64,000 bases of DNA from Marinobacter guineae (lineage in GTDB: Bacteria; Pseudomonadota; Gammaproteobacteria; Pseudomonadales; Oleiphilaceae): the NCBI RefSeq assembly GCF_002744735.1, contig NZ_KZ319340.1:1025030-1089029 (forward strand), written 5' to 3'. Positions 54,788 through 63,892 of the stretch are shown here, in pieces. How positions within the stretch are numbered: position 1 is the first letter of the stretch; each line of letters begins with the position of its first letter. Below the pieces are notes generated by a model. It was not told the DNA's origin. It did not search any database and saw nothing but the letters and a program-made list of their open reading frames with translations. A program made the translations under genes and the position numbers.

Positions 54788-54840
54788 GGGCTGCGCCTAG
54801 ACTCAAAGCAGTCTGACGGTTCTAACAAGGAGTGGTGGCA

Positions 54841-57800
54841 ATGGCGTTCCAAACCCTGGATGGCAATGAAGCCGTGGCTTCGGTGGCCTATCGCCTGAGT
54901 GAAACCATTGCCATCTACCCGATCACTCCGGCGTCGGTGATGGGTGAACATGCGGATGACTGGGCCGCCCTGGGCAAAACCAACCTCTGGGGCCAGGTGC
55001 CCGGCGTGGTGGAAATGCAGTCCGAAGCCGGGGCTGCCGGCGCCATGCATGGTGCTTTGCAGGCGGGTTCACTGGTGACCACGTTCACCGCCTCCCAGGG
55101 GCTGCTGCTGATGCTGCCCAACCTGTTCAAGATAGCCGGCGAACTCTCGCCTTTCTGCATGCACGTTGCCGCCCGCAGTGTGGCCACCCACGCCCTGTCG
55201 ATATTCTGTGACCATTCCGATGTCATGGCTGCCCGGGGCACCGGCTTCGCCCTACTGGCATCCGGCTCGGTGCAGGAAGCCCAGGACCTGGCCGCCATCG
55301 GCCACGCCGTGACCCTGGAAAGCCGTATACCTGTGATGCACTTCTTTGACGGCTTCCGCACCTCCCACGAAATTGACAAGATCATTGCGCTCAGTGACGA
55401 GGATTTACAGGGGCTGGTGTCTCACGACGGGGTGGAGGCACACCGCAACCGCCGGATGACGCCGGACCGGCCGGTGGTCAGGGGTACCTCCCAGAACCCG
55501 GATGCCTTTTTCCAGTCCCGGGAAGCGACCAATCCGTTCTATCAGGCGTTTCCCGAACGTTTAGAAGACGTTATGGCGCGGTTTTTTGAAATCACCGGTC
55601 GCCAATATCAGCTGTTCGATTACGTGGGCCATCCGGAGGCGGAGCGGGTGGTTATTCTGATGGGCTCCGGTGCCGAGTGCGCCCATGAAACCGTGGAATG
55701 GTTGATGGGGCAGGGGGAAAAGGTCGGCGTGCTCAAGGTGCGCCTGTTCCGGCCTTTCTCCACTGACCGTTTTCTGCAGGCACTGCCAGATACCGTGAAA
55801 CACCTGGCGGTGCTGGACCGGACCAAGGAGCCCGGTGCCCAGGGCGAACCGTTATTGCTGGAAGTCAGCGGGGCACTGATGGAGGCTTATAGCCGGGGCG
55901 ACCGGCAAGTGTTGCCCCGAGTGATCGGCGGGCGTTACGGGTTGTCCTCCCGGGAGTTCACCCCGGCCATGGTCTGCGCGGTTTTTGATCAGTTAAAGGA
56001 GGCCTCACCGAAAACCCGCTTTACCGTGGGTGTTCGCGATGACGTGACGCACCTGTCGCTGGATGTGGATAGCGGATTGGATATCGAGTCACCGAAAACC
56101 CGCCGGGCGCTGTTCTTTGGTCTGGGGGCCGATGGCACGGTCAGCAGCAACAAGTCCAGCATCAAGATCCTCGGCGAGGGCACGGACCTGTTTGCCCAGG
56201 GCCATTTCGTCTACGACTCTAAAAAATCCGGCGCCACAACAGTTTCACACCTGCGCTTCGGGCCGCTGCCGATCCGCTCCAGCTATCAGATTCGTCAGGC
56301 CCAGTTTGTGGCCGTGCATGCGCCGCAGTTTCTGGAGCGGTTTGATGTATTGGAGCATGCGGCTCCGGGTGCCACGGTGCTGCTCAATGTGCCCTGGGAA
56401 CCGGAGCAGGTCTGGGACCGGTTATCCGTGGAGGTCCAGCGGGTATTGGTGGAGCGCAAGGCCCATCTGTTCGTGATTGATGCCGCCGAGGTGGCCGAAA
56501 AAGCCGGTCTGGAACGACGTATCAACACCGTCATGCAAGTGTGCTTCTTCGCCCTGGCCGATATTCTGCCCCGTGATGAGGCCATTGCCCATATCAAGGA
56601 ATCTATTCGCCAGACCTGGGGCCGGCGCGGTCCGGAGGTGGTGCGCCGCAATATTGAAGCGGTGGATTCCGCCCTGGAGAACCTGCACGAAGTGACTGTG
56701 CCGGAGGCGGTGACGGCAACCCGCACTCGCCCGCCAAGAGTTCCGGAGGGTGCGCCGGACTTCGTCCAGAAGGTCACCCGCCTGCTGATGGAGGGTCAGG
56801 GCGACAAGCTGCCAGTCAGTGCCTTTCCACCGGACGGTACCTGGCCCACCGGCACCAGCCAATACGAGAAGCGCAGCATTGCCTTGGAAATTCCGATCTG
56901 GGAGTCTGATCTCTGCGTGCAGTGCAACTTTTGCGCAATGATCTGCCCCCACACCGCCATTACCAGCAAAGTCTTCGAGCCGGAGGCTGTCAGGGATGCG
57001 CCCGAGACGTTCGAGGCGGTGCCCGAAACCCATACCCCGGAACTGGACGGGCTGGATTACCGGATTCAGGTGGCGCCGGAAGACTGCACAGGCTGCGGTT
57101 TGTGTGTGGAGGTGTGCCCCGCCAAGGATCGCTCCCAGCCCAAGCGCAAGGCGATCAACATGAGGCCGCTGGAGGAACACCGGGAAGCGGAGGCGGAAAA
57201 CCTGGCGTTCCTGCGTAGCCTGCCGGATGTTCCCCGGGACCGCATTCCCCGGGACTTCAAGTCGCTGCCACTGCTGATTCCCCTGTTTGAGTACTCCGGC
57301 GCTTGCGCCGGCTGTGGCGAGACACCGTACATTCGGCTGCTCACGCAGTTACTGGGCGACCGGCTGCTGATTGCCAATGCTACCGGCTGCTCCTCCATCT
57401 ATGGCGGCAACCTGCCGACCACGCCCTATACGGTGAATGCGGATGGTCGGGGCCCAACCTGGAACAATTCGCTGTTCGAGGATGCTGCTGAACTGGGTCT
57501 GGGCATGCGAATGGGGCTGAACAAGTTGGTGGATCGGGCCCGGCAATTGCTGGACGGCCTGAAAGACCGGTTGCCCCATGAACTCTACAGCGCCCTGACC
57601 GGCCCTTGTCCCACTCTCGACGAAACCGCCATGGCCGCACGGCGGGAAGCGGTCGGCCAGCTGCGTCATTGGCTGGCGAATCAGCAAAGCCCGGAGACAC
57701 AGGAACTTACCAGCCTGGCGGACGAGTTGTGCCCGAAGAGCGTGTGGGTGATTGGCGGAGACGGCTGGGCTTACGACATCGGCTATGGTGGTCTGGACCA

Positions 57801-58437
57801 TGCCCTGGCCTCTGGCCAGAACCTCAAACTGCTGGTGCTGGATACCGAGGTGTATTCCAACACCGGCGGCCAGCAATCCAAAGCCACGCCCATGGGCGCG
57901 ATTGCCAAGTTTGCCGCCGCCGGCAAGGAAACCCGCAAGAAAGACCTGGGCCTGCTGGCCATGAGCTATGGCCATGTCTACGTTGCCCAGATTGCCATGC
58001 AGTCTCACAGCAACCAGACCACCAAAGCCCTGCAGGAAGCGGAAAGCTTTGATGGCCCGGCGCTGATTATTGCCCACAGCCCCTGCATTGCCCACGGCTA
58101 CGATCTGGTGCATTCCCCGGCGCAACAGAAGCGGGCGGTGGACAGCTGGGCCTGGCCGATTTACCGCTTCGATCCCCGCCGCATTCACGAGGGTCTGCCA
58201 CCCCTACAGCTGGATTCCGTGCGCCAGAAGGTGCCCATGAAAGCTTATATGCAGGAGGAAGCGCGCTTCCGCATGCTGGAACTGAGGGATCCGCAGCGCT
58301 ATGAGCAGTTGGCGGCTGCGGCCAGCGATGCGGCGAAAGAACAGCGCGAGCTGTATAAGCAACTGGCAGGCATCCACTTTGAGCCCCATGAACACCCGGA
58401 ATCCGACCACAACAAGGAGCGCGACCGACATGACTGA
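54841..58437 (+). CDS. nifJ: Single-chain pyruvate:ferredoxin (flavodoxin) oxidoreductase
   Basis: A 1198-residue protein, normal for NifJ. The N-terminal domain has YPITPASVMGEHADDW; the central ferredoxin domain has CVQCNFCAMICPH and CTGCGLCVEVCP for two 4Fe-4S clusters. The TPP domain has CAGCGETPYIRLL and NATGCSSIYGG, and GGDGWAYDIGYGGLDH binds TPP-Mg. It converts pyruvate and CoA to acetyl-CoA, CO2 and reduced ferredoxin or flavodoxin. AAGGAG lies 12 bases before the start. The end overlaps the DHOD-like gene by eight bases. No nitrogenase genes are present. Confidence 0.94.
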   Translation: MAFQTLDGNEAVASVAYRLSETIAIYPITPASVMGEHADDWAALGKTNLWGQVPGVVEMQSEAGAAGAMHGALQAGSLVTTFTASQGLLLMLPNLFKIAGELSPFCMHVAARSVATHALSIFCDHSDVMAARGTGFALLASGSVQEAQDLAAIGHAVTLESRIPVMHFFDGFRTSHEIDKIIALSDEDLQGLVSHDGVEAHRNRRMTPDRPVVRGTSQNPDAFFQSREATNPFYQAFPERLEDVMARFFEITGRQYQLFDYVGHPEAERVVILMGSGAECAHETVEWLMGQGEKVGVLKVRLFRPFSTDRFLQALPDTVKHLAVLDRTKEPGAQGEPLLLEVSGALMEAYSRGDRQVLPRVIGGRYGLSSREFTPAMVCAVFDQLKEASPKTRFTVGVRDDVTHLSLDVDSGLDIESPKTRRALFFGLGADGTVSSNKSSIKILGEGTDLFAQGHFVYDSKKSGATTVSHLRFGPLPIRSSYQIRQAQFVAVHAPQFLERFDVLEHAAPGATVLLNVPWEPEQVWDRLSVEVQRVLVERKAHLFVIDAAEVAEKAGLERRINTVMQVCFFALADILPRDEAIAHIKESIRQTWGRRGPEVVRRNIEAVDSALENLHEVTVPEAVTATRTRPPRVPEGAPDFVQKVTRLLMEGQGDKLPVSAFPPDGTWPTGTSQYEKRSIALEIPIWESDLCVQCNFCAMICPHTAITSKVFEPEAVRDAPETFEAVPETHTPELDGLDYRIQVAPEDCTGCGLCVEVCPAKDRSQPKRKAINMRPLEEHREAEAENLAFLRSLPDVPRDRIPRDFKSLPLLIPLFEYSGACAGCGETPYIRLLTQLLGDRLLIANATGCSSIYGGNLPTTPYTVNADGRGPTWNNSLFEDAAELGLGMRMGLNKLVDRARQLLDGLKDRLPHELYSALTGPCPTLDETAMAARREAVGQLRHWLANQQSPETQELTSLADELCPKSVWVIGGDGWAYDIGYGGLDHALASGQNLKLLVLDTEVYSNTGGQQSKATPMGAIAKFAAAGKETRKKDLGLLAMSYGHVYVAQIAMQSHSNQTTKALQEAESFDGPALIIAHSPCIAHGYDLVHSPAQQKRAVDSWAWPIYRFDPRRIHEGLPPLQLDSVRQKVPMKAYMQEEARFRMLELRDPQRYEQLAAAASDAAKEQRELYKQLAGIHFEPHEHPESDHNKERDRHD

Positions 58438-59422
58438 CCTGGCAACCCAATGGCTCGGGCTAAACCTGCGCTCGCCCCTGGTCGTTGGCGCCAGCCCGCT
58501 CACTGACGACCTGGAGGCTCTCAAGGCCTGCGTGGAAGCTGGTGCCGGAGCCATCGTGATGCATTCATTGTTCGAGGAGCAGCTGGTGGCGGAGCAGATG
58601 GCGGCGCACCGGTTTATCGATTCCCGCATTAACACGGATGCCGAGGCACGCTCATTCTTTCCCGAATCCGAAGTGTTTGAAATGGGTTCCAGCAGCTACC
58701 TCAAGCGCCTGGAACAGCTTCAAAACGCGCTGGATGTGCCCGTGGTTGCGTCGCTCAATGGCATTTCCCCCGGCGGCTGGACCCAGCATGCCCGGGAGCT
58801 GGAAGACGCCGGCGCATCGGCCATCGAGCTCAATCTTTATGATCTGGCCACGGACCCGTCCGATACCGCCGTCACCCTGGAAGAGCGCCAGCTTGAGGTA
58901 GTGAGCTCGGTGGTAGAGCAAGTCACGATTCCGGTCAGCGTCAAACTGTCGCCCTTCTATTCCGCACTACCGGCTTTCGTCGCAGGCGTGGAAGCTGCGG
59001 GGGCCCGGGGCCTGGTCCTGTTCAACCGCTTCTACCAGCCGGATATCGATCTGGATGAACTGGAGCTGAGCCGTGAAGTGGTGCTGTCCACCAGCGCCGA
59101 ACTGCCCCTGCGGCTGCACGGGATGGCGATGCTGTTCAACCGGACCACCCTGGAAATGGCCGCTTCGGGAGGTGTTCACAGCGGCGATGACGCCGCCAAG
59201 GCCATACTGTCCGGCGCGACGGTGGTGCAGGTGGTGTCTGCGCTGTTGGCGGAAGGGCCACCTGCGCTGGCCAGAATGACCGACGAAATGAACCAACGTC
59301 TGTCGGCGATGGGCTATAGCACCCTGACGGAAGCCCGCGGTGCTCTTTCACTGGACAATGCGCCCAATGCCCAAACCTGGGAGCGCTTGAACTACGCTCG
59401 TCTTTTGCATGGCTGGAAATAG
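58430..59422 (+). CDS. Dihydroorotate dehydrogenase-like flavoprotein
   Basis: The protein has 330 residues from ATG 58430. It is a TIM barrel with SPLVVGASPLTDDLEAL, a core VPVVASLNGISPGGW, SVKLSPF with the phosphate-side Lys, LVLFNRFYQPDIDLD, and SGATVVQVVSALL binding FMN. It resembles class 1 DHODs but may be a paralogue and not the pyrimidine enzyme. Overlap with nifJ (ATGACTGA) shows coupling and suggests it accepts or donates electrons with that enzyme's ferredoxin. Confidence 0.86.
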   Translation: MTDLATQWLGLNLRSPLVVGASPLTDDLEALKACVEAGAGAIVMHSLFEEQLVAEQMAAHRFIDSRINTDAEARSFFPESEVFEMGSSSYLKRLEQLQNALDVPVVASLNGISPGGWTQHARELEDAGASAIELNLYDLATDPSDTAVTLEERQLEVVSSVVEQVTIPVSVKLSPFYSALPAFVAGVEAAGARGLVLFNRFYQPDIDLDELELSREVVLSTSAELPLRLHGMAMLFNRTTLEMAASGGVHSGDDAAKAILSGATVVQVVSALLAEGPPALARMTDEMNQRLSAMGYSTLTEARGALSLDNAPNAQTWERLNYARLLHGWK

Positions 59423-59425
59423 CGT

Positions 59426-59830
59426 TTAGAGACTTTGCTCCGGCACTTCCCGGATCCTTCCATGCTCATCAATGGCCACGTACACAAACAGGCCCTCGGT
59501 CACCTTGCGGGGGTTCTTCGAGGTGCGGTCCAGGGTCCAGACCTCGACATTGATCTTCATGGAGCTGCGGCCAATATCCACCAGCTCGCAATAACAGCCC
59601 ACCTGCGAACCAACCCGTAACGGCGAGAGAAACTCCATCCGGTCCATGGCCACGGTGGCATTGCGGCCCTGGGAAATGCGCCCGGCCATGGTGCCGGCGG
59701 CGATATCCATCTGTTTGACCAGCCAGCCGGCGAAGACATCACCATTGGCATTGGTATCGACGGGAAGGGGAACTACCTGAAGCGTCAGTTCACCACGGGG
59801 GGTGGGCTTGTCATCGTCATACGTGGTCAT
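59426..59830 (-). CDS. Acyl-CoA thioesterase (YciA-like hotdog protein)
   Basis: A 134-residue hotdog-fold protein with the family motif DTNANGDVFAGWLVKQMDIAAG and MDRMEFLSPLRVGSQV. It hydrolyses acyl-CoA esters in the cytosol. It is close to E. coli YciA in size. It lies three bases from the convergent DHOD-like gene and is divergent from pstS. Confidence 0.92.
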   Translation of the reverse strand: MTTYDDDKPTPRGELTLQVVPLPVDTNANGDVFAGWLVKQMDIAAGTMAGRISQGRNATVAMDRMEFLSPLRVGSQVGCYCELVDIGRSSMKINVEVWTLDRTSKNPRKVTEGLFVYVAIDEHGRIREVPEQSL

Positions 59831-59931
59831 AGTACTGCCTTTTGCGAGCCTGGAATTGTTTTAACCCGCATGGTAACGGGCTGAAGCGTCGCTGCAAGCA
59901 AATTTGAACATTCCGGACTATATTTCAGAGG

Positions 59932-59950
59932 CTGTAACAAAGTTGTCACA
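59932..59950 (+). promoter_or_regulatory. PhoB box upstream of pstS
   Basis: CTGTAACAAAGTTGTCACA contains two CTGTNAY-like repeats 11 bases apart, about 14 of 18 matches to the E. coli pho box. A possible -10, TATTAG, follows at 59957-59962. This places pstS under phosphate-starvation control. Confidence 0.75.
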
Positions 59951-60026
59951 GAGTGCTATTAGTCTGCACCCATCGGTAAAACACATCCGACAGAACGTCC
60001 AAACCAAAAAATGGAGACATGACGTG

Positions 60027-61073
60027 ATGAAACTGAAGACCGCTCTGACGACTGTTGCCCTTGCTGGCAGCATTGCAGCTGTATCTACCCCGGCCATGGC
60101 ACGCGACACCATCAACATCGTGGGCTCGTCCACGGTTTACCCGTTTGCAACCGTGGTTGCCGAGCGTTTTGGCCGTAACACCGACTTTCCGACTCCAAAA
60201 CTTGAATCGACCGGTTCTGGTGGTGGTCTGAAGCTGTTCTGTGAAGGTGTTGGTACCCAGCACCCGGACATCACCAACGCTTCCCGTCGCATGAAGCCAA
60301 GCGAATTTGAGCGTTGTCAGTCCAACGGCGTCAAGGAAATCACCGAAGTGCGTATCGGTGCTGACGGTATCGTTATCGCCAACTCCAAAGACGCAGCCAA
60401 GGTTGACTTCTCTCTGGAGCAGATTTTCCTGGCACTGGCCAAGGAAGTCCCCGACCCCAACGGCGGCGACAAGTTGGTTCCCAACCCCTATGAGAAGTGG
60501 AGCGACATTGACTCCAGCCTGCCGAACAAGGCCATCAGCGTAATGGGTCCCCCTCCTACCTCCGGTACCCGTGACGCTTTTGTTGAAATCGCCATGCAGG
60601 GTGGCTGCAAGCAGTACGATTTCATCAAGAAGATGGACAAGAGCGACATGAAATCCGTGTGCCACTCCATGCGTGAAGACGGACCGTTCATCGAAGCCGG
60701 TGAGAACGACAACTTGATTGTTCAGCGTCTGGCACAGGATTCGGGCACCTACGGTATCTTCGGGTACAGCTTCCTGATGGAAAACTCTGGCCAGATCCAG
60801 GCAGTCACCATCAATGGTGTTGAGCCGACTCCGGAAGCTATCTCCAGCGAAGAGTACCCGGTTGCACGCTCACTGTGGTTCTACATTAAGAAGGCACACG
60901 TTGGTGTTGTTCCGGGTATCGAGGAATACGTGGCCGAATTTACCAGCGAAGGCGCCTGGGGCGACAACGGCTACCTGGTTGACGTAGGTCTGATTCCGAG
61001 CCCGCGCAACGAGCGTATGGAGATTGCCAAGAGAGCCAAGGAACTGCAGCCGATGACCGGCAAAGAACTGTAA
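60027..61073 (+). CDS. pstS: Phosphate ABC transporter substrate-binding protein
   Basis: The protein has 348 residues from ATG 60027, after GGAGA. The signal peptide ends near STPAMA. Phosphate-binding segments: INIVGSSTVYPFA at the start, STGSGGGLKLFCEG, and PPPTSGTRDAFVE. It is the periplasmic phosphate receptor of the Pst system. It stands first in the cluster with a PhoB box upstream and a strong terminator downstream that should make its transcript much more abundant than that of pstCAB. Confidence 0.93.
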   Translation: MKLKTALTTVALAGSIAAVSTPAMARDTINIVGSSTVYPFATVVAERFGRNTDFPTPKLESTGSGGGLKLFCEGVGTQHPDITNASRRMKPSEFERCQSNGVKEITEVRIGADGIVIANSKDAAKVDFSLEQIFLALAKEVPDPNGGDKLVPNPYEKWSDIDSSLPNKAISVMGPPPTSGTRDAFVEIAMQGGCKQYDFIKKMDKSDMKSVCHSMREDGPFIEAGENDNLIVQRLAQDSGTYGIFGYSFLMENSGQIQAVTINGVEPTPEAISSEEYPVARSLWFYIKKAHVGVVPGIEEYVAEFTSEGAWGDNGYLVDVGLIPSPRNERMEIAKRAKELQPMTGKEL

Positions 61074-61102
61074 GGTTCTCGCAGGGCACGTTATGGATGA
61101 CG

Positions 61103-61138
61103 AAAAAGGAACGCGGGCCTTGAGGTCCGCGTTCCTTT
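61103..61138 (+). terminator. Intrinsic terminator after pstS
   Basis: AAAGGAACGCGG pairs with CCGCGTTCCTTT around a short GC-rich loop, followed by T-rich sequence. It sits between pstS and pstC and probably limits, rather than abolishes, read-through. Confidence 0.85.
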
Positions 61139-61222
61139 GTTACATTTGTGTGAATATTTTTGTGCGGCAAACTGGCAAAATAGACGCCGAGCCAACTTCA
61201 AGCCATCAATACAGAGACTGAT

Positions 61223-62611
61223 ATGCAGACGGCTAATCTTCTGCCCCTGGTTCTGGTTCTCGCCGTGGTTGCCTATGGCCTCGCTTATATGCGATCCCGG
61301 GCCGTGGCAGCGCCCCTGGGCGGCATCCGGAATCTTAAAGCTCTTCCCTTCTACTATGCGGCGCGGGCAGCACTCTGGTGTGCCATCCCCGCCCTGCTTG
61401 TTCTTGCAGCCTGGGCCGGCTTTGAAGGCAAGGTTATCCAGGGTATCGTCATCGCATCGCTGCCGCAGGATGTATGGCCTGAATCCCCGGGACAGGCGAG
61501 CCTGATTCTTTCTCAGATCAGTAACGTCGCAGCAGGAAAGCTTAATCCGGAATTTGTGCCAGAGCATATTGCCGGAGCAGCGTCTGTGCTTGAGGCAATG
61601 GAAAATAAGAGTGGAAACTTTAAAGCCGCTCTGGTTTTACTTGTTGCGGTTTCCGGTGCTGCGTTTGCGTGGACCCGCGTTTCGCCTCACATCAACGCAA
61701 GAGTAAATGTAGAGACAACGCTTCGTCGTATTTTCTTTGTATGCGCGGCGCTGGCGGTGCTGACCACTGCGGGTATCGTGTTTTCGGTCATTATTGAGAC
61801 CGTGCGTTTTTTCGGCAGAGTACCGATCTCTGACTTTCTGTTCAGCACCAGTTGGAGTCCCCAGACAGCCTTGCGGGCCGATCAGGTGGGTTCTGAAGGG
61901 GCGTTCGGTGTAATCCCGCTGTTTACCGGCACCCTGTTGATTTCCGCCATTGCACTGCTGGTGGCAGTGCCCGTTGGCCTGTTGTCAGCGATCTACCTGT
62001 CCGAATACGCCAGCAAGCGGGTGCGCTCTACCGCGAAGCCTGTGCTGGAAATGCTGGCGGGCATTCCGACCGTCGTTTACGGTTTTTTCGCCGCATTGAC
62101 GGTAGCTCCGTTTATTCGTGATCTCGCGGAAGCGGTGGGCCTGGAGGCCTCTTCCCAGAGTGCACTGGCCGCTGGTCTGGTCATGGGCATCATGATTGTG
62201 CCGTTTGTCTCATCGCTGTCAGACGATGTCATCAATGCCGTCCCCCAGTCCATGCGTGACGGTTCCCTGGCGCTGGGCGCTACACAGTCTGAAACCATGA
62301 AAAAGGTGATTTTTCCGGCAGCACTACCGGGCATTATTGGCGGCATCCTGCTGGCAGCATCCCGTGCCATCGGCGAGACCATGATTGTGGTGATGGCGGC
62401 GGGCCTGGCTGCCAACCTGACAGCCAATCCGCTGGAATCGGTAACGACGGTGACCGTGCAAGTGGCGACATTGCTGGTGGGTGACCAGGAGTTTGACAGT
62501 GCCAAGACCCTGTCTGCATTCGCGCTGGGTATGCTGCTGTTCCTTGTTACGCTGCTGCTCAATGTCATCGCACTGAAGATCGTTCGCAAATATAGGGAAC
62601 AGTATGACTGA
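61223..62611 (+). CDS. pstC: Phosphate ABC transporter permease PstC
   Basis: A 462-residue protein, longer than E. coli PstC (319). About 190 residues precede the conserved core, with two or more membrane helices and a periplasmic segment. The core has the permease loop IGETMIVVMAAGLAANL and several further membrane helices. The long N-terminal part is common in marine gammaproteobacteria. It overlaps pstA by eight bases (ATGACTGA). Confidence 0.92.
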   Translation: MQTANLLPLVLVLAVVAYGLAYMRSRAVAAPLGGIRNLKALPFYYAARAALWCAIPALLVLAAWAGFEGKVIQGIVIASLPQDVWPESPGQASLILSQISNVAAGKLNPEFVPEHIAGAASVLEAMENKSGNFKAALVLLVAVSGAAFAWTRVSPHINARVNVETTLRRIFFVCAALAVLTTAGIVFSVIIETVRFFGRVPISDFLFSTSWSPQTALRADQVGSEGAFGVIPLFTGTLLISAIALLVAVPVGLLSAIYLSEYASKRVRSTAKPVLEMLAGIPTVVYGFFAALTVAPFIRDLAEAVGLEASSQSALAAGLVMGIMIVPFVSSLSDDVINAVPQSMRDGSLALGATQSETMKKVIFPAALPGIIGGILLAASRAIGETMIVVMAAGLAANLTANPLESVTTVTVQVATLLVGDQEFDSAKTLSAFALGMLLFLVTLLLNVIALKIVRKYREQYD

Positions 62612-63881
62612 TCAACGTTCTCAGGCGGAGATTGTCCGCAACTCCCTTAAGCGCCGCTATCGAAAGGAACGCCGGTTCCGCCTATACGGCATGCTGGCGA
62701 TATTCATTGCCCTTGCCTCCCTGGCTATTCTCTTTGCAGATATTATCAACAAAGGGCACACAGGGTTCGTCAAGACCACTATTACCCTGGATGTGGCTCT
62801 CGATTCCGAAATGATGTATCTGGACGATCCCACTGACGAGGATCAGCTGTCCATGGCTGACTTTGTTGCGCCAATCATTGCGGCCCTGCAGGAGCATCTT
62901 CCGGAGGCTGACAGTGCGGCCGAGAAACGAGAGTTGGGGCGATTGATCGGCACCTATGGGGCCAGCCAGATCCGGGATTTGTTGAAGGACAACCCGGAAC
63001 TTCTGAATACAACCCAGACGTTCGAATTTCTGGCGCATGATCGGGTTTCGGTCTACGTCAAGCACGCGGACAACCCCCGATACAGCATCAAAGTGTCTGA
63101 ACAGCAACAACGCTGGGTGGATGAACTGCTGGAAAAAGGCATTATCGACACCAGCTTCAACGATGTGCTGTTCAGTCGGGGGGACTCCAGGGAGCCCGCC
63201 AATGCGGGTATTCTCGGAGCCATTGTCGGTTCTCTGCTGACCATGCTGGTTACGCTGGCTATTGCGTTTCCGGTCGGTATCGCAGCCGCGGTTTATCTGG
63301 AGGAATTTGCGCCCCAGAACAAGATTACCGACTTCATTGAAGTCAATATCAATAACCTGGCCGCAGTTCCGTCGATCATTTTTGGTCTGCTTGGCCTCGC
63401 GGTCTTTATTGGTCTCTTCGGCATGCCACGTTCGGTCCCCGTTGTGGGCGGTATGGTATTGGCGTTGATGACGCTGCCAACCATCATCATTTCCGGAAGA
63501 GCGGCAATCAAGAGCGTGCCGCCCTCCATACGGGAGGCTGCCGAAGGTGTCGGCGCCTCCAAGATGCAGGTGGTACTCCATCACGTGATACCCCTGGCGA
63601 TGCCCGGCATGCTCACCGGCTCCATCATCGGAATGGCCCAGGCGCTGGGGGAGACAGCCCCGTTGCTGTTGATCGGCATGGTGGCCTTTATCGTGGATGT
63701 GCCGGGCGGCTTTCTCGATTCAGCGACAGTGCTGCCGGTACAGATATACCTTTGGGCCAGCAGCTCCGAACAAGGCTTTGTCGAACTGGCTTCCGCCGGC
63801 ATCATGGTGCTGCTCACCTTCATGATCACTATGAACGCACTGGCCATCTGGCTCCGTAAACGTCTTGAGCGTCGGTGGTAA
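62604..63881 (+). CDS. pstA: Phosphate ABC transporter permease PstA
   Basis: A 425-residue protein. An N-terminal membrane helix and a periplasmic region of about 165 residues (DUF3333-like) come before six core helices. The permease loop reads ALGETAPLLLIGMVAF. It forms the transmembrane channel together with PstC. It overlaps pstC by eight bases and precedes pstB by 11, so the three are one operon. Confidence 0.92.
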   Translation: MTDQRSQAEIVRNSLKRRYRKERRFRLYGMLAIFIALASLAILFADIINKGHTGFVKTTITLDVALDSEMMYLDDPTDEDQLSMADFVAPIIAALQEHLPEADSAAEKRELGRLIGTYGASQIRDLLKDNPELLNTTQTFEFLAHDRVSVYVKHADNPRYSIKVSEQQQRWVDELLEKGIIDTSFNDVLFSRGDSREPANAGILGAIVGSLLTMLVTLAIAFPVGIAAAVYLEEFAPQNKITDFIEVNINNLAAVPSIIFGLLGLAVFIGLFGMPRSVPVVGGMVLALMTLPTIIISGRAAIKSVPPSIREAAEGVGASKMQVVLHHVIPLAMPGMLTGSIIGMAQALGETAPLLLIGMVAFIVDVPGGFLDSATVLPVQIYLWASSSEQGFVELASAGIMVLLTFMITMNALAIWLRKRLERRW

Positions 63882-63892
63882 GGAGATTATTT

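Noticed and set aside
61088..61101. A possible third GGA-loop hairpin after pstS (CGTT-ATGGAT-GACG)
   Set aside because: Only three Watson-Crick pairs plus a wobble, no second hairpin, no outer arms and no CANGGATG match; best treated as chance.
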